64,000 nt of DNA, from positions 372,001 to 436,000 of the forward strand of contig WHVA01000027.1 of the NCBI GenBank assembly GCA_015179125.1. Direction: 5' to 3'. A model generated the notes under the pieces. The model was not told the origin of the DNA. It saw nothing but the letters and a program-made list of their open reading frames with translations, and ran no database searches. The position numbers were made by a program, and so were the translations under genes. Shown here piece by piece: positions 32,112-43,700 of the stretch. The DNA comes from Gautieria morchelliformis. Lineage: Eukaryota; Basidiomycota; Agaricomycetes; Gomphales; Gomphaceae. Every line of letters begins with the position of its first letter. The stretch's first letter is position 1.

Positions 32112-33769
32112 CAGCACAGACCCCACGCCGCCCACGGCGTCACAAACCCGAACGCGATCCAGCAACTAGCAGGGAATCAACAAGACCAGGGCCGAACTGC
32201 TGTCAGACCCGTACGCCGCGATACGCACAAAGGAAGCAGCCAGAACCTTCATGGACAAAAACGGCTTTTTTGCCAAGGACGAGCCGTTGACCGCGGAGCT
32301 GCTCAGCCATGCGCTTCTCTCTATAGCTCATGGGATGTCGGGAAAGACACTACAGGAGGGAGCTAGAGCCATAGCCATCCTGATGCTGGAGGAGGCAGCA
32401 GGGAAATTAGGAGAAACGATAGCGCAGAAAGTGGACGAGACGCTGAAAGAAGCGGCGGGCAAGGTTGAAGAGGCGGCGGAGATGGCGTACAACTTAACAG
32501 AAGCGGCGCAAATGGCAGTCCAGGGGATAGTCAGGTGGATCGATGAAGCGCAAGGGAAGATCCAAAACTCAGGGAATGCCAGGGAGCAGGGCCCAGGAGG
32601 GATGACATGTAATCAAATTTTTAACCGCGACTGCGCTGAAAGGTAATGTACCTCTCTCACATCCGAACACCCTGGCGAGAGCCAGAGCCAGAGAAAGACA
32701 ACTACTGATAGATAAGGAAATGGGAGACGGGCAGAACACGCTCGCAAACCTCACAGAGCAAGAGCTGGTAGCTAAGGCCAACGAGGTGGTGGAGCAGCTC
32801 GAAATGCCCGACGAGCTCGAATACGGGTGCTTCATAGGAACCAAAAAACTGGCGAACGGAGGAATAGTGTTCGAGCTGCGTACCTCAGGAGCCGTGAAAT
32901 GGCTACAAGAGCACAGGGGACAATTCCTGGGAAAATTCAGCGGAACAGCAGTAATCAAGGATCGAGCAGTATCGGTAATCATCGAATATGCACCACTATC
33001 ACACTCACCAGATGCTCTAGCAGAACTGAGAAAGATCGAACGCGAGTCTGGCTTACTGACAGACACCATCATCTCAACCAAGTGGATCAAACCGGCCCAC
33101 AGGAGAACGGAAGGACAAAGATCCGCACACCTCATAGCCAAGTTCACAACAACGGAGGCGGCCAACCTGAGCATAAGAGATGGGGTGATCATAGCGGAAA
33201 AAAGGGCATGGGCCAGAAGGATGAGAAGGGAGCCGAGGAGATGCCTAAAGTGTCAGAGGTACAACACAAGACATATAGCGGCGGAATGTAGCGGACCAGA
33301 GACATGCGGCACATGCGGGGGAGGTCACAGAACGGCGCAATGTGAAGAGACAGACCCAGCAAAGTTCAAATGTGTCAGCTGCGACAAGCACGGCCATGCG
33401 TCATGGGACCGCACGTGCCTGGTATTCGAGGCGACATGCCGAACAATCAAGAGGGCAGACCCGGAGCACACGTACAAGTATTTCCCAAACGACAGCCCGT
33501 GGACATGGGAACAGCAGAGTACAGCAGAAGAGGAGGGAGCTGCGGACGAAGTAATGAGAAGAGCGAGTGCACAGGGAAACCCGAGACAGCGCCACGAGGC
33601 AAACCAATGGCATCACAGAGGCGAGGGCGGAGGAAGGTGGCAGCAAGGCAGATACAACAGGGGCGGAAACCCACCCACAGGGCACCAGAATCAGGGGTGG
33701 GCGAACCAGCAAAGAAGGCAGAGAAGACTAGACGAGTACGGCATAAGGCCGGGCCAGGTAGAGGAGTGA
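32112..33769 (+). pseudogene. LINE-2 ORF1 (nucleic-acid binding, CCHC), with frame breaks
   Basis: An N-terminal start (ATG near 32104, MPPSTDPTPP) is stopped early. 32251-32646 is a helical Ala/Glu-rich segment (LEEAAGKLGETIAQKVDETL) likely to form a coiled coil. 32720-33769 continues with TLANLTEQELVAKANE and three zinc knuckles: CLKCQRYNTRHIAAEC, CGTCGGGHRTAQC and CVSCDKHGHASWDRTC. The three parts are in different frames, so at least two small indels are present. The product would coat the LINE RNA. A Gly/Gln-rich basic tail ends at the stop. Confidence 0.8.
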
Positions 33770-33849
33770 CAACAAGATGAAGACACCTCCGACCTCTACC
33801 GTGGATGAACGAAGAAAACAAGCACAGACAATAGTTGCGAGTTAGACAA

Positions 33850-35800
33850 CAGAACGTGAACAAGTCGCTCACAGCCACAGCAGATCTCCTAGCTGGCTGC
33901 CACCCAGAGAAGTTCGACATCATAGCCATACAGGAACCATACATTGATTTTTTGGGGAACGCTTGAGCCTTGCATCACTGGTACTGGATATACCCTGAAA
34001 CACACTTCTGAGACAGCAGCAAAAGAACCAGGTCTATGATACTGATCAACAAAGGCATCGCGACCAATGCGTGGGCAGCGATAGACGTGGGCACGCTGGA
34101 CATCACGGCGGCGAAGATAAAAACAGAGACCGGTGTCGTGCTCATATGCAACATATACTGCGATTGCACACATTCTGACGCTATAAAATCATTACAGAAA
34201 CACATGCGGGAAAGCGCCAGGGATGAGCGACTGCAGCAGGAGAACGTCGAAGGGGTGATATGGCTGGGGGACTTTAACAGACATCATCCGATATGGGATG
34301 AGGAAAGGAATGCCCATCTATTCACTCGAAACAACTTGGATGAGGCACAGATACTGTTGAACGCCGCCGCCGATCACGACATGCAGATGGTGCTGCCGAG
34401 AGGAATACCCACGCTGAGAGCTATGTCACAGGAAACCTTACTCGCACTGATAACGTATTCGTCTCCACAGACATGATACAGACCATACTGAGCTGCGACA
34501 CAGTACCAGAGCAACAACCTGCAAAGAGCGACCACCTTCCTGTGGACACGGTCATCGACATCTCCCCAGCCATAGTTACTTACGCACCAAGAGCAAACTT
34601 TAGGCAGGTAGACTGGGAAGATTTCAACAGAAATCTCCAAGAACGACTCAGAGGTGGTGCAGCAGAAGCAGAACTGACCAGTGCGCAGGAGTTTGAACGG
34701 CAGCTCAGAACGGTCACGGCAGCCATAGCTCAGACGGTAGAGAAGATAGTCCCCAAAACTAAGCCATCTCCATACATGAAGAGATGGTGGTCGGCTGAAC
34801 TGACCTGTACCCGAACAGAAACCAGAAAAATCGGCAGGAAATCATACGCTCGGAGGGGAGACCCAACCGACACAGTCCACGATGACTACAGAGCTGCCAG
34901 GAACCAGTATGCAAACGCCATCGAGAAATCTAAACGAGAGCACTGGGTCGTGTTCCTGGAGGAAGTTGATATGAAAACAGTATGGACGGCACACAGGTAC
35001 GCATCGGCAGACGCGTCTGACGGCGGTAGAGTGAGGATACCAACTCTCAGGGCGAGAAGAGAGGACAGGACAACATGCGTGGCTGTGACGAACGAACAAA
35101 AGACGGAAATTCTATATGACACCTTTCCAGAAGTGAGGATCAACGCGGAGGAAGTCCCAGCTGACTATGAGTACCTGGAACAAGCATTCGACTTCGAGCC
35201 CATCACAGATGCGCAGATAATGAGAGTGGTCGAAAAGCTCAACCCTTTTAAGGCCCCAGGGTCTAACAGTATCCCAAATGTTGTGATCAAGCATGGCATT
35301 AACGTGCTGCTCCCGTATCTAGGTCCGCTGTTTAGAGCCACCTTCAGCTTGGATACATATCCCAAAGAGTGGCGGGACTCGGTCACTAAAGTCCTGAGAA
35401 AGCCAGGCAAACCGGACTATATGGCGCCGGGAGCATATCGCCCTATAGCCCTCCTCGACATGATAGGCAAGGTACTGTCGCCATGTGTAGCGGAGGACCT
35501 GGTGAAAATGACAGAAAAACATCAATTACTGCCCAGAAATCATTATGGGTGCAGACCAGGGCGCACCACCACCGACGCATTACACCACATAGTGTCAGCC
35601 ACCAAGGACGCGTGGATGAGAGGAAGGGTAATGGGAATACTTTTCCTGGATATCAAAGGTGCCTTCCCAAGTATAGTGCTGGATAGACTGATACACAATA
35701 TGAGGTGGCGAGGAATACCTACGGAATACACAAATTGGATCCGCAGAATGGTAGAGGGCCGAGACACCGTGATAAGCTTCGACGACCACACGGCGCCGGC
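33850..35800 (+). pseudogene. LINE-2 ORF2: endonuclease and partial reverse transcriptase
   Basis: The start region near 33850-33960 reads HPEKFDIIAIQEPYIDF, the first APE motif. 34036-34476 has GDFNRHHPIWDEERN, and after a frame break near 34460 the frame 34473-35828 has KSDHLPV (the catalytic His motif). RT begins around LNPFKAPGSNSIPN and includes YRPIALLD, GCRPGRTTTDAL and FLDIKGAFPSI, the first catalytic aspartate. The element ends in the copia-4-type LTR before YxDD. The peptide KPSPYMKRWW matches the scrap at 17296. Decay is light: one frameshift and the truncation. Confidence 0.85.
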
Positions 35801-36077
35801 TGTAGAGGACAGGAATTATAGGCAGTAGGTTTGGACTTGGTGCTCAAAAGAAGACTAGAAATTAATTCACTCTCTCAGTGAATTTAGTTGTCACTGTAAA
35901 TATATTATACACTACCTAGAAATCAATTCACTACTGGATTTCTAGGTTAACAAATCGAAAAGAAACAAGACTAATTTACTTGTCTCTCTCAGTGAATTTA
36001 GTTGTCACTGAGAGAGGGGGGAAATGTGTCTCATGCGCATATACTACTAGCCGGCGCTTTAGCGCCCCTGAGGCCAC
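35801..36077 (-). repeat. copia-4-type LTR, partial
   Basis: Plus-strand text starts TGTAGAGGACAGGAATTAT and parallels 40179-40455 with scattered changes. The match ends near 36066, followed by the gypsy-1 LTR at 36078. It is an LTR piece cut by gypsy-1 or a recombination product. It carries the 12 bp hairpin described in the findings (35984-36016). Confidence 0.8.
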
Positions 36078-36567
36078 TGTCAGGGGACACCCTGTTTTCC
36101 ATTTCCAGTTCCGACACCACACCCAGTTCCGACTCCATTTCCGACTCCGCTTCCGGTTCCGATTCCATCTCCGCCTCCGCTTTCGGAAATGATTTCGCTT
36201 CTGGGAGAACTTCCACCAGTTCTGTTCGCCTTGCCAGTTCCACTCCAATTTCCAACTTCCACTCTCGGAACAGTGTCGGAAATCAAGCGACTCGCGTAAT
36301 AGGTGGCATCCAGGGTCGATCAAGGGTCAGGGTGGTCAGGGAGATGCAGGGTTGATGGCGGGTGCCAAGTGTTGTCCCTGGCTGCGCAGCTTAGTATAAT
36401 ATGGGCTCGCTGACATTGGGGGTCCTTAGACTTTTCTCTTTGGATTTCCCCTTGTCAGGTGAGAATCCCCTCTCTTGTATACTCTGTTCATTTATACATA
36501 CTTTGGATTTCCCCTTGTCAGTTGTGTGGTAGTGTGATCTCCACAACTAGCCAGGGTTGTCCTTACA
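36078..36567 (+). repeat. gypsy-1 5' LTR
   Basis: 490 bp, TGTCAGGGG...CCTTACA, with a GTATAATATG TATA-like core near 36395. It includes a ~60 bp segment, bounded by two 'ggatttccccttgtca' copies, that the gypsy-2 LTR lacks. Confidence 0.9.
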
Positions 36568-37930
36568 GCAGAAAAGTCTCTCCCCTAGAGGACCTGCGGT
36601 CGTACCGTGCGTTGCATTCGCCATAGGTGCGTTCGGAATCGGAGACAGCGACTCGGAAATCGCAACCTCTTCCGCACACACAGCATATGACAGCCCCTCT
36701 TCTTACGTCAAGCTCCCAACCCCGGAAATCCTGTCCCATATTTCTCCTTCCGACATGGATCCAGATGATCGTCTTCGGAATATGGAGGAGGAATTGACGC
36801 GGAACTGGATGAAGACCGACGCGATTGAAACAGCCTTACAAGCGATTTTGGCTAAGTTAGATATTCCACAAAGTGGTGGAAATGAAATGCTGGACGATCC
36901 GGATTTCGGAAAAGTGGAACTAGCGGAAGAGAGAAAGTCCGCGAAGTTAGCAAAGGTCAAACCCGCAACTCCAGCGGACTTTGATGGAGATCGGGAGAAG
37001 GGACGCGCATTCTTCAACACATGCAGCATCTACTTCGCAATCATCGGAGACCTCTTTCCGAATGACCAGGCTCGGATTCACTGGGCATTGTCCTTTTTCA
37101 AGTCGGACCGCGCAGCCCGTTTTGCAAACAAGGTGATCTGACATGAAGCAAAGGGCAAGGGGAACTACTTCCGGGACTGGGACACCTTCGAGAAAACATT
37201 TTCCGACCAGTTCTGCCCAAAAAACGAGCAGCTCACAGCCCTTACGAAGCTCGAGGGGACCAGCTGGTACCAGGCCAAGGATCCAGTCGATGACTACATC
37301 AATCGCTTCCAGTAGCTCATCGACCTTGCGGAATATGACGACGACAAGACAATCGTCATCAAATTCCGACGAGGACTTGATCCGACACTCCAGAACCAAG
37401 TTGCGCTGCTTGGGGATGGAGCTCCGGATTTTGATGACCCGGAAGGGTGGTACCAAGCTGCGCAGAGGGTGTCCCGGAACAGGGAGGCAAATGAGGCCTT
37501 CGTGGAGACGAGCTGGAACATGACACGCAGTTCCACTCGTCCTACTCCGCCTGTGCCAAAACCCGGAAGCGCATTCACTCCCACACGGAAAATATTTCTG
37601 ATGCTTGCTCCGCCTGCTCCCATTAGGAACCATAGTCCTCCTCCCTCGAAGAGTGGCCCTGCCCCGATGGATGTTGACCGCATGCGCGGAAAAGGCCAGG
37701 GAACTATCACCTGCTTCCGATGTCGACAACCAGGCCACTATGCTCGCGAGTGCCCCCAAGCCTTTGATATCCGGCTTATGACCACAGAGGAGAAACTCGA
37801 GCTCCTTCCAGAGTTCCTCGCGCTTGCGGACATAAGCGGAGTGCCCACCACGGAAGAGGTTTCCGAAAATGCAGAACATGGTCCACCGGAAGCGGAAGAT
37901 GCGTCGGATTTTGTGACGTGCAGCGGGTGA
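36557..37930 (+). pseudogene. gypsy-1 Gag, two nonsense codons
   Basis: One frame holds the whole gag. MDPDDRLRNMEEELTRNW (36753) is probably near the true start. The capsid region ATPADFDGDREKGRAFF follows, then a TGA (37139-37141) in KVI*HEAKGKGNYF and a TAG (37313-37315) in RFQ*LIDLAEYDD. After these come a Pro-rich stretch and the zinc knuckle CFRCRQPGHYARECP. Gypsy-2 shares the first stop but reads Glu at the second. Confidence 0.85.
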
Positions 37931-40178
37931 GATGTGTGCCCCTGCTGCCTGTACATAACCAGTTTGCCTGTCTTGAAGTAGAGAATGAAAAGCCCCCACT
38001 CCCCTCTCTTCATGCAGACCCACCGGATAAAGTCACACAAAAGCCAAATCCGACACCCCATCCATCCCGCATCTGCCCTTGGGAGAGACACCTTCCAAAG
38101 CGCTATGTTGTTGCTGCCACCACTGGCCCCAAGTCACTAGTCATTAAGGTGGAGATCCAGACGGCAGATACAGTGGAAGTCAAACCCGGACCTGCCCTTG
38201 TCGATTGCGGGGCCACTGGTCAGTTTATGGACCGGGACTATGTGGAACGGAACTGACTGACCACGCGGAAGTTGCAACGTGCAATCCCGGTGTTCAATGT
38301 GGATGGAAGCCCCAATGAGGCAGGGTTCATCACGGAGATAGTAGACACAATTCTCCGCTATGATGGACACTCAGAACGCACTTCCTTTGCAGTCACCAGC
38401 CTGGGGAAGCAGGACATCATCCTCGGGTTTACATGGCTTCAGGAGCACAACCCGGAGATCAATTGGCAGACTTGGAACATACTGATGAGTCGATGTCCAG
38501 CCAAGTGTCACATGTGCCGGTCGGAAGTGCGGAAGGAACGCCAGGAGCAGCGGAAGACCGAATGGCTCATACAGACATGTCCTTCTGGCCCCATCCACTG
38601 CTTGCAGAAGAAGACTCGGAAGTGGAATTTGACCCGGATCCCACTTCCAATTCCGATTCCGATTCCGACTCCGACGTCATCCGACTCAGCCCGGAAGACA
38701 CCCTGGCGGAAGGGGAGCGTTTGCTGTACGTAAACCTTCCGCCGGAAGCGGAACACATCCGTGCCACCGGAAATATTTTGCAACGCCTTGCTGAAGCCTC
38801 CAAGAGGCATGATAGAGTGGAGGCGGAAATTCCGGAGTACCTGCGGGAGTTTGAGGACGTCTTTTCCAAGGAGTCGTTTGATGCCCTGCCTCCACGGAAG
38901 CTGTGGGACCATGCCATCGAGTTGGAGCCCGCGGGGCGGAAGGAGGTGCGGGTGCGCGGGTCCTCGTCGTTGAGCTCGTCTGGGTAGTAGGCGATGTCGA
39001 GACTTGTGCAGGATTACCGTTCCTTGAATGCGATCACGATCAAGAACCGGTACCCCATTCCACTCATTTCCGAACTGATCACACAACTCCGCGGGGCGAG
39101 GTACTTCACTAAGGTGGATGTCCGCTGGGGCTTCAGTAATGTCTGGATCCGGGAGCGAGATGAGTGGAAGGCCGCATTCCGCACCAACCGAGGACTCTTT
39201 GAGCCACAGGTCATGTTCTTCGGCCTCACCAACAGTCCTGCCACATTCCAGACGATGATGAACGACATTTTCCGTGACATGATAGCAGAAGGGGTTGTCT
39301 GTGTCTACCTCGATGACATCCTCATCTTCACAAAAACAATGTCCGAACATCGGGAAGTCATGCGGAGAGTGCTGGAACAGCTCCGGGAGTACAACCTGTG
39401 TCTCAAGCCGGAAAAGTGCGAATTTTAGTGGATGCAGATAGAGTATCTTGGAGTGATTGTGTCGGAAGGAAAGGTGGAAATGGACCCAGTCAAAGTTTCC
39501 GGTGTGTCGGATTGGCCCGTGCCACGGAACAAAAAGGAGGTCCAGTCCTTCATTGGGTTTGTCAATTTCTACCGGCGGTTCGTCAAGGACTTCTCCTGCC
39601 ACGCCCGTTCCCTCTTCAACCTCACCAAGAAGGAGGTTGGATGGCGGTGGGGAGAGCCGGAACAGGCCTCCTTTGACAAACTCAAGGAGCTGATCACTTC
39701 TGCCCCGGTCCTGATCTTTCCCGACGACTCTCGCCCTTATCGAGTCGAGGCGGATTCTTCCGACACAGCTACCGGAGTGGTCTTGTCACAACAGTCATCG
39801 GAAGATGGTGATGGGTGGCATCCGATTGCCTTCTTCTCTAAAAGCCTTAGTCCGGTTGAGCGGAACTATGAGATCCATGACAAGGAGATGCTGGCAATCA
39901 TCCGAGCGCTGGAGGAGTGGCGACACTTCCTCGAGGGTGCTCTATGCCATTTGAGATCTGGACAGACCACAAGAACCTCGAGTATTTCCGCATGTCTAAG
40001 AAGTTGAACCGACGACAAGCACGGTGGTCCCTACACCTGTCCCGGTTCGACTTCATGCTCCACCACTGGCCCGGCCGCACCATGGGCAAGCCCGATGCCC
40101 TATCCCGCCGTGTGGATCAATCCACACGGAAGCGGAAGTGGAGACAACGCAGATATGACACTGCTCCGCCCAAGTCTC
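37918..40178 (+). pseudogene. gypsy-1 Pol fragment (protease, RT, RNase H)
   Basis: Protease: PALVDCGATGQFMDRDYV, with DCGAT where DSGAT or DTGAT is usual. A TGA at 38254-38256 replaces the Arg of gypsy-2. A frame change near 38580 leads to an acidic segment and VFSKESFDALPP. Stops at 38985-38990 precede RT: LVQDYRSLNAITIKNRYPIPLI, FTKVDVRWGF, FGLTNSPATFQ and catalytic VYLDDILIF. A TAG at 39426 (KCEF*WMQIEYLGV) precedes RNase H ([24 protein letters not shown]). A further frameshift near 39948 comes before the break at 40178. Confidence 0.85.
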
Positions 40179-40717
40179 TGTAGAGGACAGGAATTATGGC
40201 AGTAGGACTGGACTTGGTGCTCAAAAGAAGACTAGAAATCAATTCACTCTCTCAGTGAATTTAGTTGTCACTATAAATATATTATACACTACCTAGAAAT
40301 CAATTCACTACAGGATTTCTAGGTCAACAAATCGAAAGGAAACAAGACTAATTCACTTGCCTCTCTCAGTGAATTTAGTTGTCACTGAGAGAGGAGGGAA
40401 ATGTGTCTCATGCGCATGTACTACTGGCCGGCGCTTTAGCGCCCGTGGTACCACCGTGTGCCATGCTAAGCGCCCGTAGAACGTACCACGGTGGTGAACA
40501 GCCGCAGCTCAAAAAGGAAATTTGTCCACAACCACCCACAAAGGGTCGGTTGGACAGAACATGAAAAGAAGTAGAAATACAGCTTCGAAAAATCAAAGGA
40601 AAATTCGACAAATCATAGAATGAATGTCAGTATGGTTTCAAGTCAAAATCAAAAGAAATATGAATGGTGGAATCTATTTGGCTTTATTTTGGTGCAGGAG
40701 CATAAATGCACCCAACA
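40179..40717 (-). repeat. copia-4 3' LTR
   Basis: 539 bp with TG...CA ends. It contains the direct repeat CTCTCAGTGAATTTAGTTG twice and a 12 bp perfect hairpin at 40361-40393. Confidence 0.85.
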
Positions 40718-40730
40718 CGCCCCCTCAAGC

Positions 40731-43700
40731 CTAATATATTCCAAGCTTCTCGTTGAGGATCTTCACTCTAGGACTAGGAAGTCCTTTAGTGAGAATATCT
40801 GCCAACATTTGTTCGGTTGGCAAATAAACGAGCTTGGCTTCTTGATTTTTGAATATATCTCGAAGGAAATATAATCTGATGTCGAAATGTTTGGTTCTCG
40901 TGTGTTGTTGAGTGTCATACGTGATTGCAATGGCTGATTGATTGTCTGAATAAACTTGGATGGGTCTGTTCAGCGGTTGGAATATTTCAGAGATAAAATG
41001 GCGCATCCAGAGAGCCTCTTTGCCTGCATGGGTCAGGGCGACGAATTCGGCTTCAGTTGATGAGAGGGCTACTATCGATTGTTTCTGGCAACTCCATGAA
41101 ACAGTGCCTCCATCAATCTGAAATAAGTATGCCGAATATGAGCGCCTATGACTCTGTGAACCCCAATCCGCATCTGAATACCCCATCAAGCCGTCTCGAT
41201 TTCTTCCAAGTGTGAGTTTGTAATGCTTCGTGCCTTTCAAGTATTTGAAGACATGTTTGACTGCATTCCAATGTGTGCCACCTGGATTTTCGAGGAATTG
41301 CGAGAGCAATGACACCCCAAATGCAATGTCAGGTCGAGTGGCTACAGCTGCCCACATCAGTGATCCTATGGCTTGCCTGTATGGAAACTTCGACATGGCT
41401 TTCTTGCCTCTCTCTGTAGAAGGACATTGGTCTTTAGATAATTTAACGGCTGGATCAAGAGGCGTAGCATAAGTCTTCGCATCTTCGAGATTAAATTTTT
41501 TGATGATCTTCTCGATGTATGCGGGTTGTGAAATTGCAATGGTTTTCTTCTGCCAGTCTCTTTCGATTTTGAGGTTCAATAGCCAATGAATCTTGCCTAG
41601 ATCTTTCATACTGAAGACCTGAGCAAGATCCCGTTTGACTTCGTCCAGGACTGACTGATTCTCAGCTGTGATGGTAAGGTCGTCCACAGCTGTTGCAATG
41701 ATCACATGCCCCTTTCCGCCACGTCTATAAAATACAGCCCCATCTGTGGCTGACGTAGTGAATCCTAACTTGTGGAATTCACCACTTAGACGTTTGTACC
41801 ATTCCCTTCCAGATTGTTTGAGGCCGTAAAGTGCTTTCTTCAAAAGTAGCACTTCGTCTTTGTCTCCAGACTCATATCCATACGGCTGCTTCATGTAAAT
41901 AGGTTCAGGCAACGTAGCATTGAGGTATGCATAGTCCACGTCCATTTGATGAATAGGCCAGTCATTCCTAGCAGCAATGGCGCATATGATCCGTAGGGAG
42001 GATAACCGAGCAACAGGTGAGTATGTCTCATCATAGTCGACTCCAAACTTCTGTGTGAAGCCTTGGGCGACCATTCTCGATTTAGGCATTATTGGTTTCC
42101 CTTCTGGATTACGCTTCCAAAGGTAGACCCATTTATTACCGACAATATTGGCTCCAGGAGGTGGTTTGGCTCATTCCCACACTCCCTTGTCGATTATGGC
42201 CTTGTACTCTTTGTCCATTGATTTCTTCCACATAGGATGATTCAGAGCTTCGTCTGCATTTCTAGGTTCAATTTGACTCAAATCCGGTGCCTTGTTATTG
42301 TTTTGACCATCGGTTGGAAACGCACTGATGGCAAACTCATAACTACTGATGCCATCAATCTCGGAGGATAATTCTTGGTCGAATAGATTGTCTTTATGGT
42401 CCTCAACATCCTCGTAAGTTAGCGTAGTCATATGTGTGCCAGCTTGTCTCTGAGTTTGAGATCTTGTTACGGGACCTGTTGGGGCCGGCTGCACTTGTTG
42501 TTGATGAATCCTTTCGCTTCTCCTTATCGGTTCAGCTTCTCTAGGTCTGTCATCAACTCCTTGAATAGGTTGCAGCTCTTCAAGATATTCCTCTGGTGCA
42601 CTTTCATCAATTTCTTCGATCTTTGCCTCTTCACTGACTAAGTGACCAGGCACAGGCGCTGATGCCAGAATGGCCTTCTTCTCCTCTCTAGACGTAGGTA
42701 GCTTGGATTCCTCAATAGAAATGATTGGGACCTTTCCCTTCTTCATCTCTGAATCAAACACAATGTTCCGCTCGACAGAAACTTTGTGCGAGTCAGGCCA
42801 ATAAACATAATGACCATGACTCTGCGCAGAAATTCCTATCCACCGAGCTCTTTTGGCACGAGTGTCAAGATTGGTTTTTAGGCATTAATATCGTGTATTA
42901 GTGAACACAGCGAATGCCCGAATAACTTGTGCGAAGAGATATGCCATTCGGCGAATAAGTGAACCAATAAATGTTCACGAAACGAAGGGGTTGCCCGAAC
43001 GGGGCTCGCCCTGTCTACAGTCGTAGCGAAACAGCTCGCAACGCTTGACGACACAACGTGCAAGATATTGCGGAAGGGCTGTCTAAGTTTCGACAGTCCC
43101 TTCGCTGGCGAAGGTGCTCCTTAGGAGCCCTTCGCTAACAGCACAGAAGGTAGTTCGAAGGCTAGGGTAATGGAGATGAAGTATGAGAACTCACCAGTGG
43201 TGCCTAAGTCCTTAGCTGGTCGAAGATAGGAATCTTCAAGGAGAGACTCAAGGCGATGATCACAGCAAGGTCAAGTTTGCACAAGATGGACGACGTATGA
43301 TAATTGAACTGGGGAATATACATGCGAATGTAAACTACTTATATCAAATGCTCGTACGGTATCAGCGAATAGGAAAGAGGCTGTCACAAGTCAGGGTTGG
43401 ATAGGGGCGCGCAGTCATGATACAGCATAGATGAAATAAACATACAATAGAATGCGAGGAGAGGGGGAACATGAAACGACGGAGAGTAAAGGTGGCGAAG
43501 GCATTTATGACAAAACCATGTCTTGGGACCCGCATACATGCTACCCTGCACGGACTCTTGGTCTACTGGGTCGATTCCGCACGACCTATGGAAGAGGTGC
43601 CCTGCGAACACATTTTGACCATACAAACGCCCAATGGGGTTGGATTAAGAAGACGATGGGGTTAATGATGAACCATCATGCCGGGTAAATGGCATTGATC

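Larger units (their letters stand above)
31951..35800 (+). mobile_element. LINE-2: Tad-like non-LTR retrotransposon, 3' truncated
   Basis: 5' UTR-like sequence from ~31951, then an ORF1 with CCHC knuckles and an ORF2 with AP-endonuclease and reverse transcriptase. ORF2 is cut at 35800, where a copia-4-type LTR begins, before the RT catalytic D-D motif. RNase H, 3' UTR and A-tail are missing. The ORF1/ORF2 plan with APE type endonuclease fits the Tad clade of fungi. Confidence 0.85.
36078..40178 (+). mobile_element. gypsy-1: chromovirus-type Ty3/gypsy element, 3' half missing
   Basis: A 5' LTR (36078-36567) precedes gag, protease, RT and RNase H, all with defects, and the copy stops at 40178 where the copia-4 LTR starts. 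Gypsy-2 continues past the same point (CCCAAGTCTC then TTTGCAATCC), so the break is the copia-4 insertion. Integrase and the 3' LTR are absent. Confidence 0.9.

Noticed and set aside
36947..38023. 358-codon minus-strand frame opposite gypsy-1 gag
   Set aside because: Shadow frame. The same stretch recurs opposite gypsy-2 gag and has no motifs, while the plus strand carries capsid and zinc knuckle.
38508..39602. 364-codon minus-strand frame opposite gypsy-1 RT
   Set aside because: The complementary strand has YLDD reverse transcriptase and RNase H, so this is an antisense shadow.
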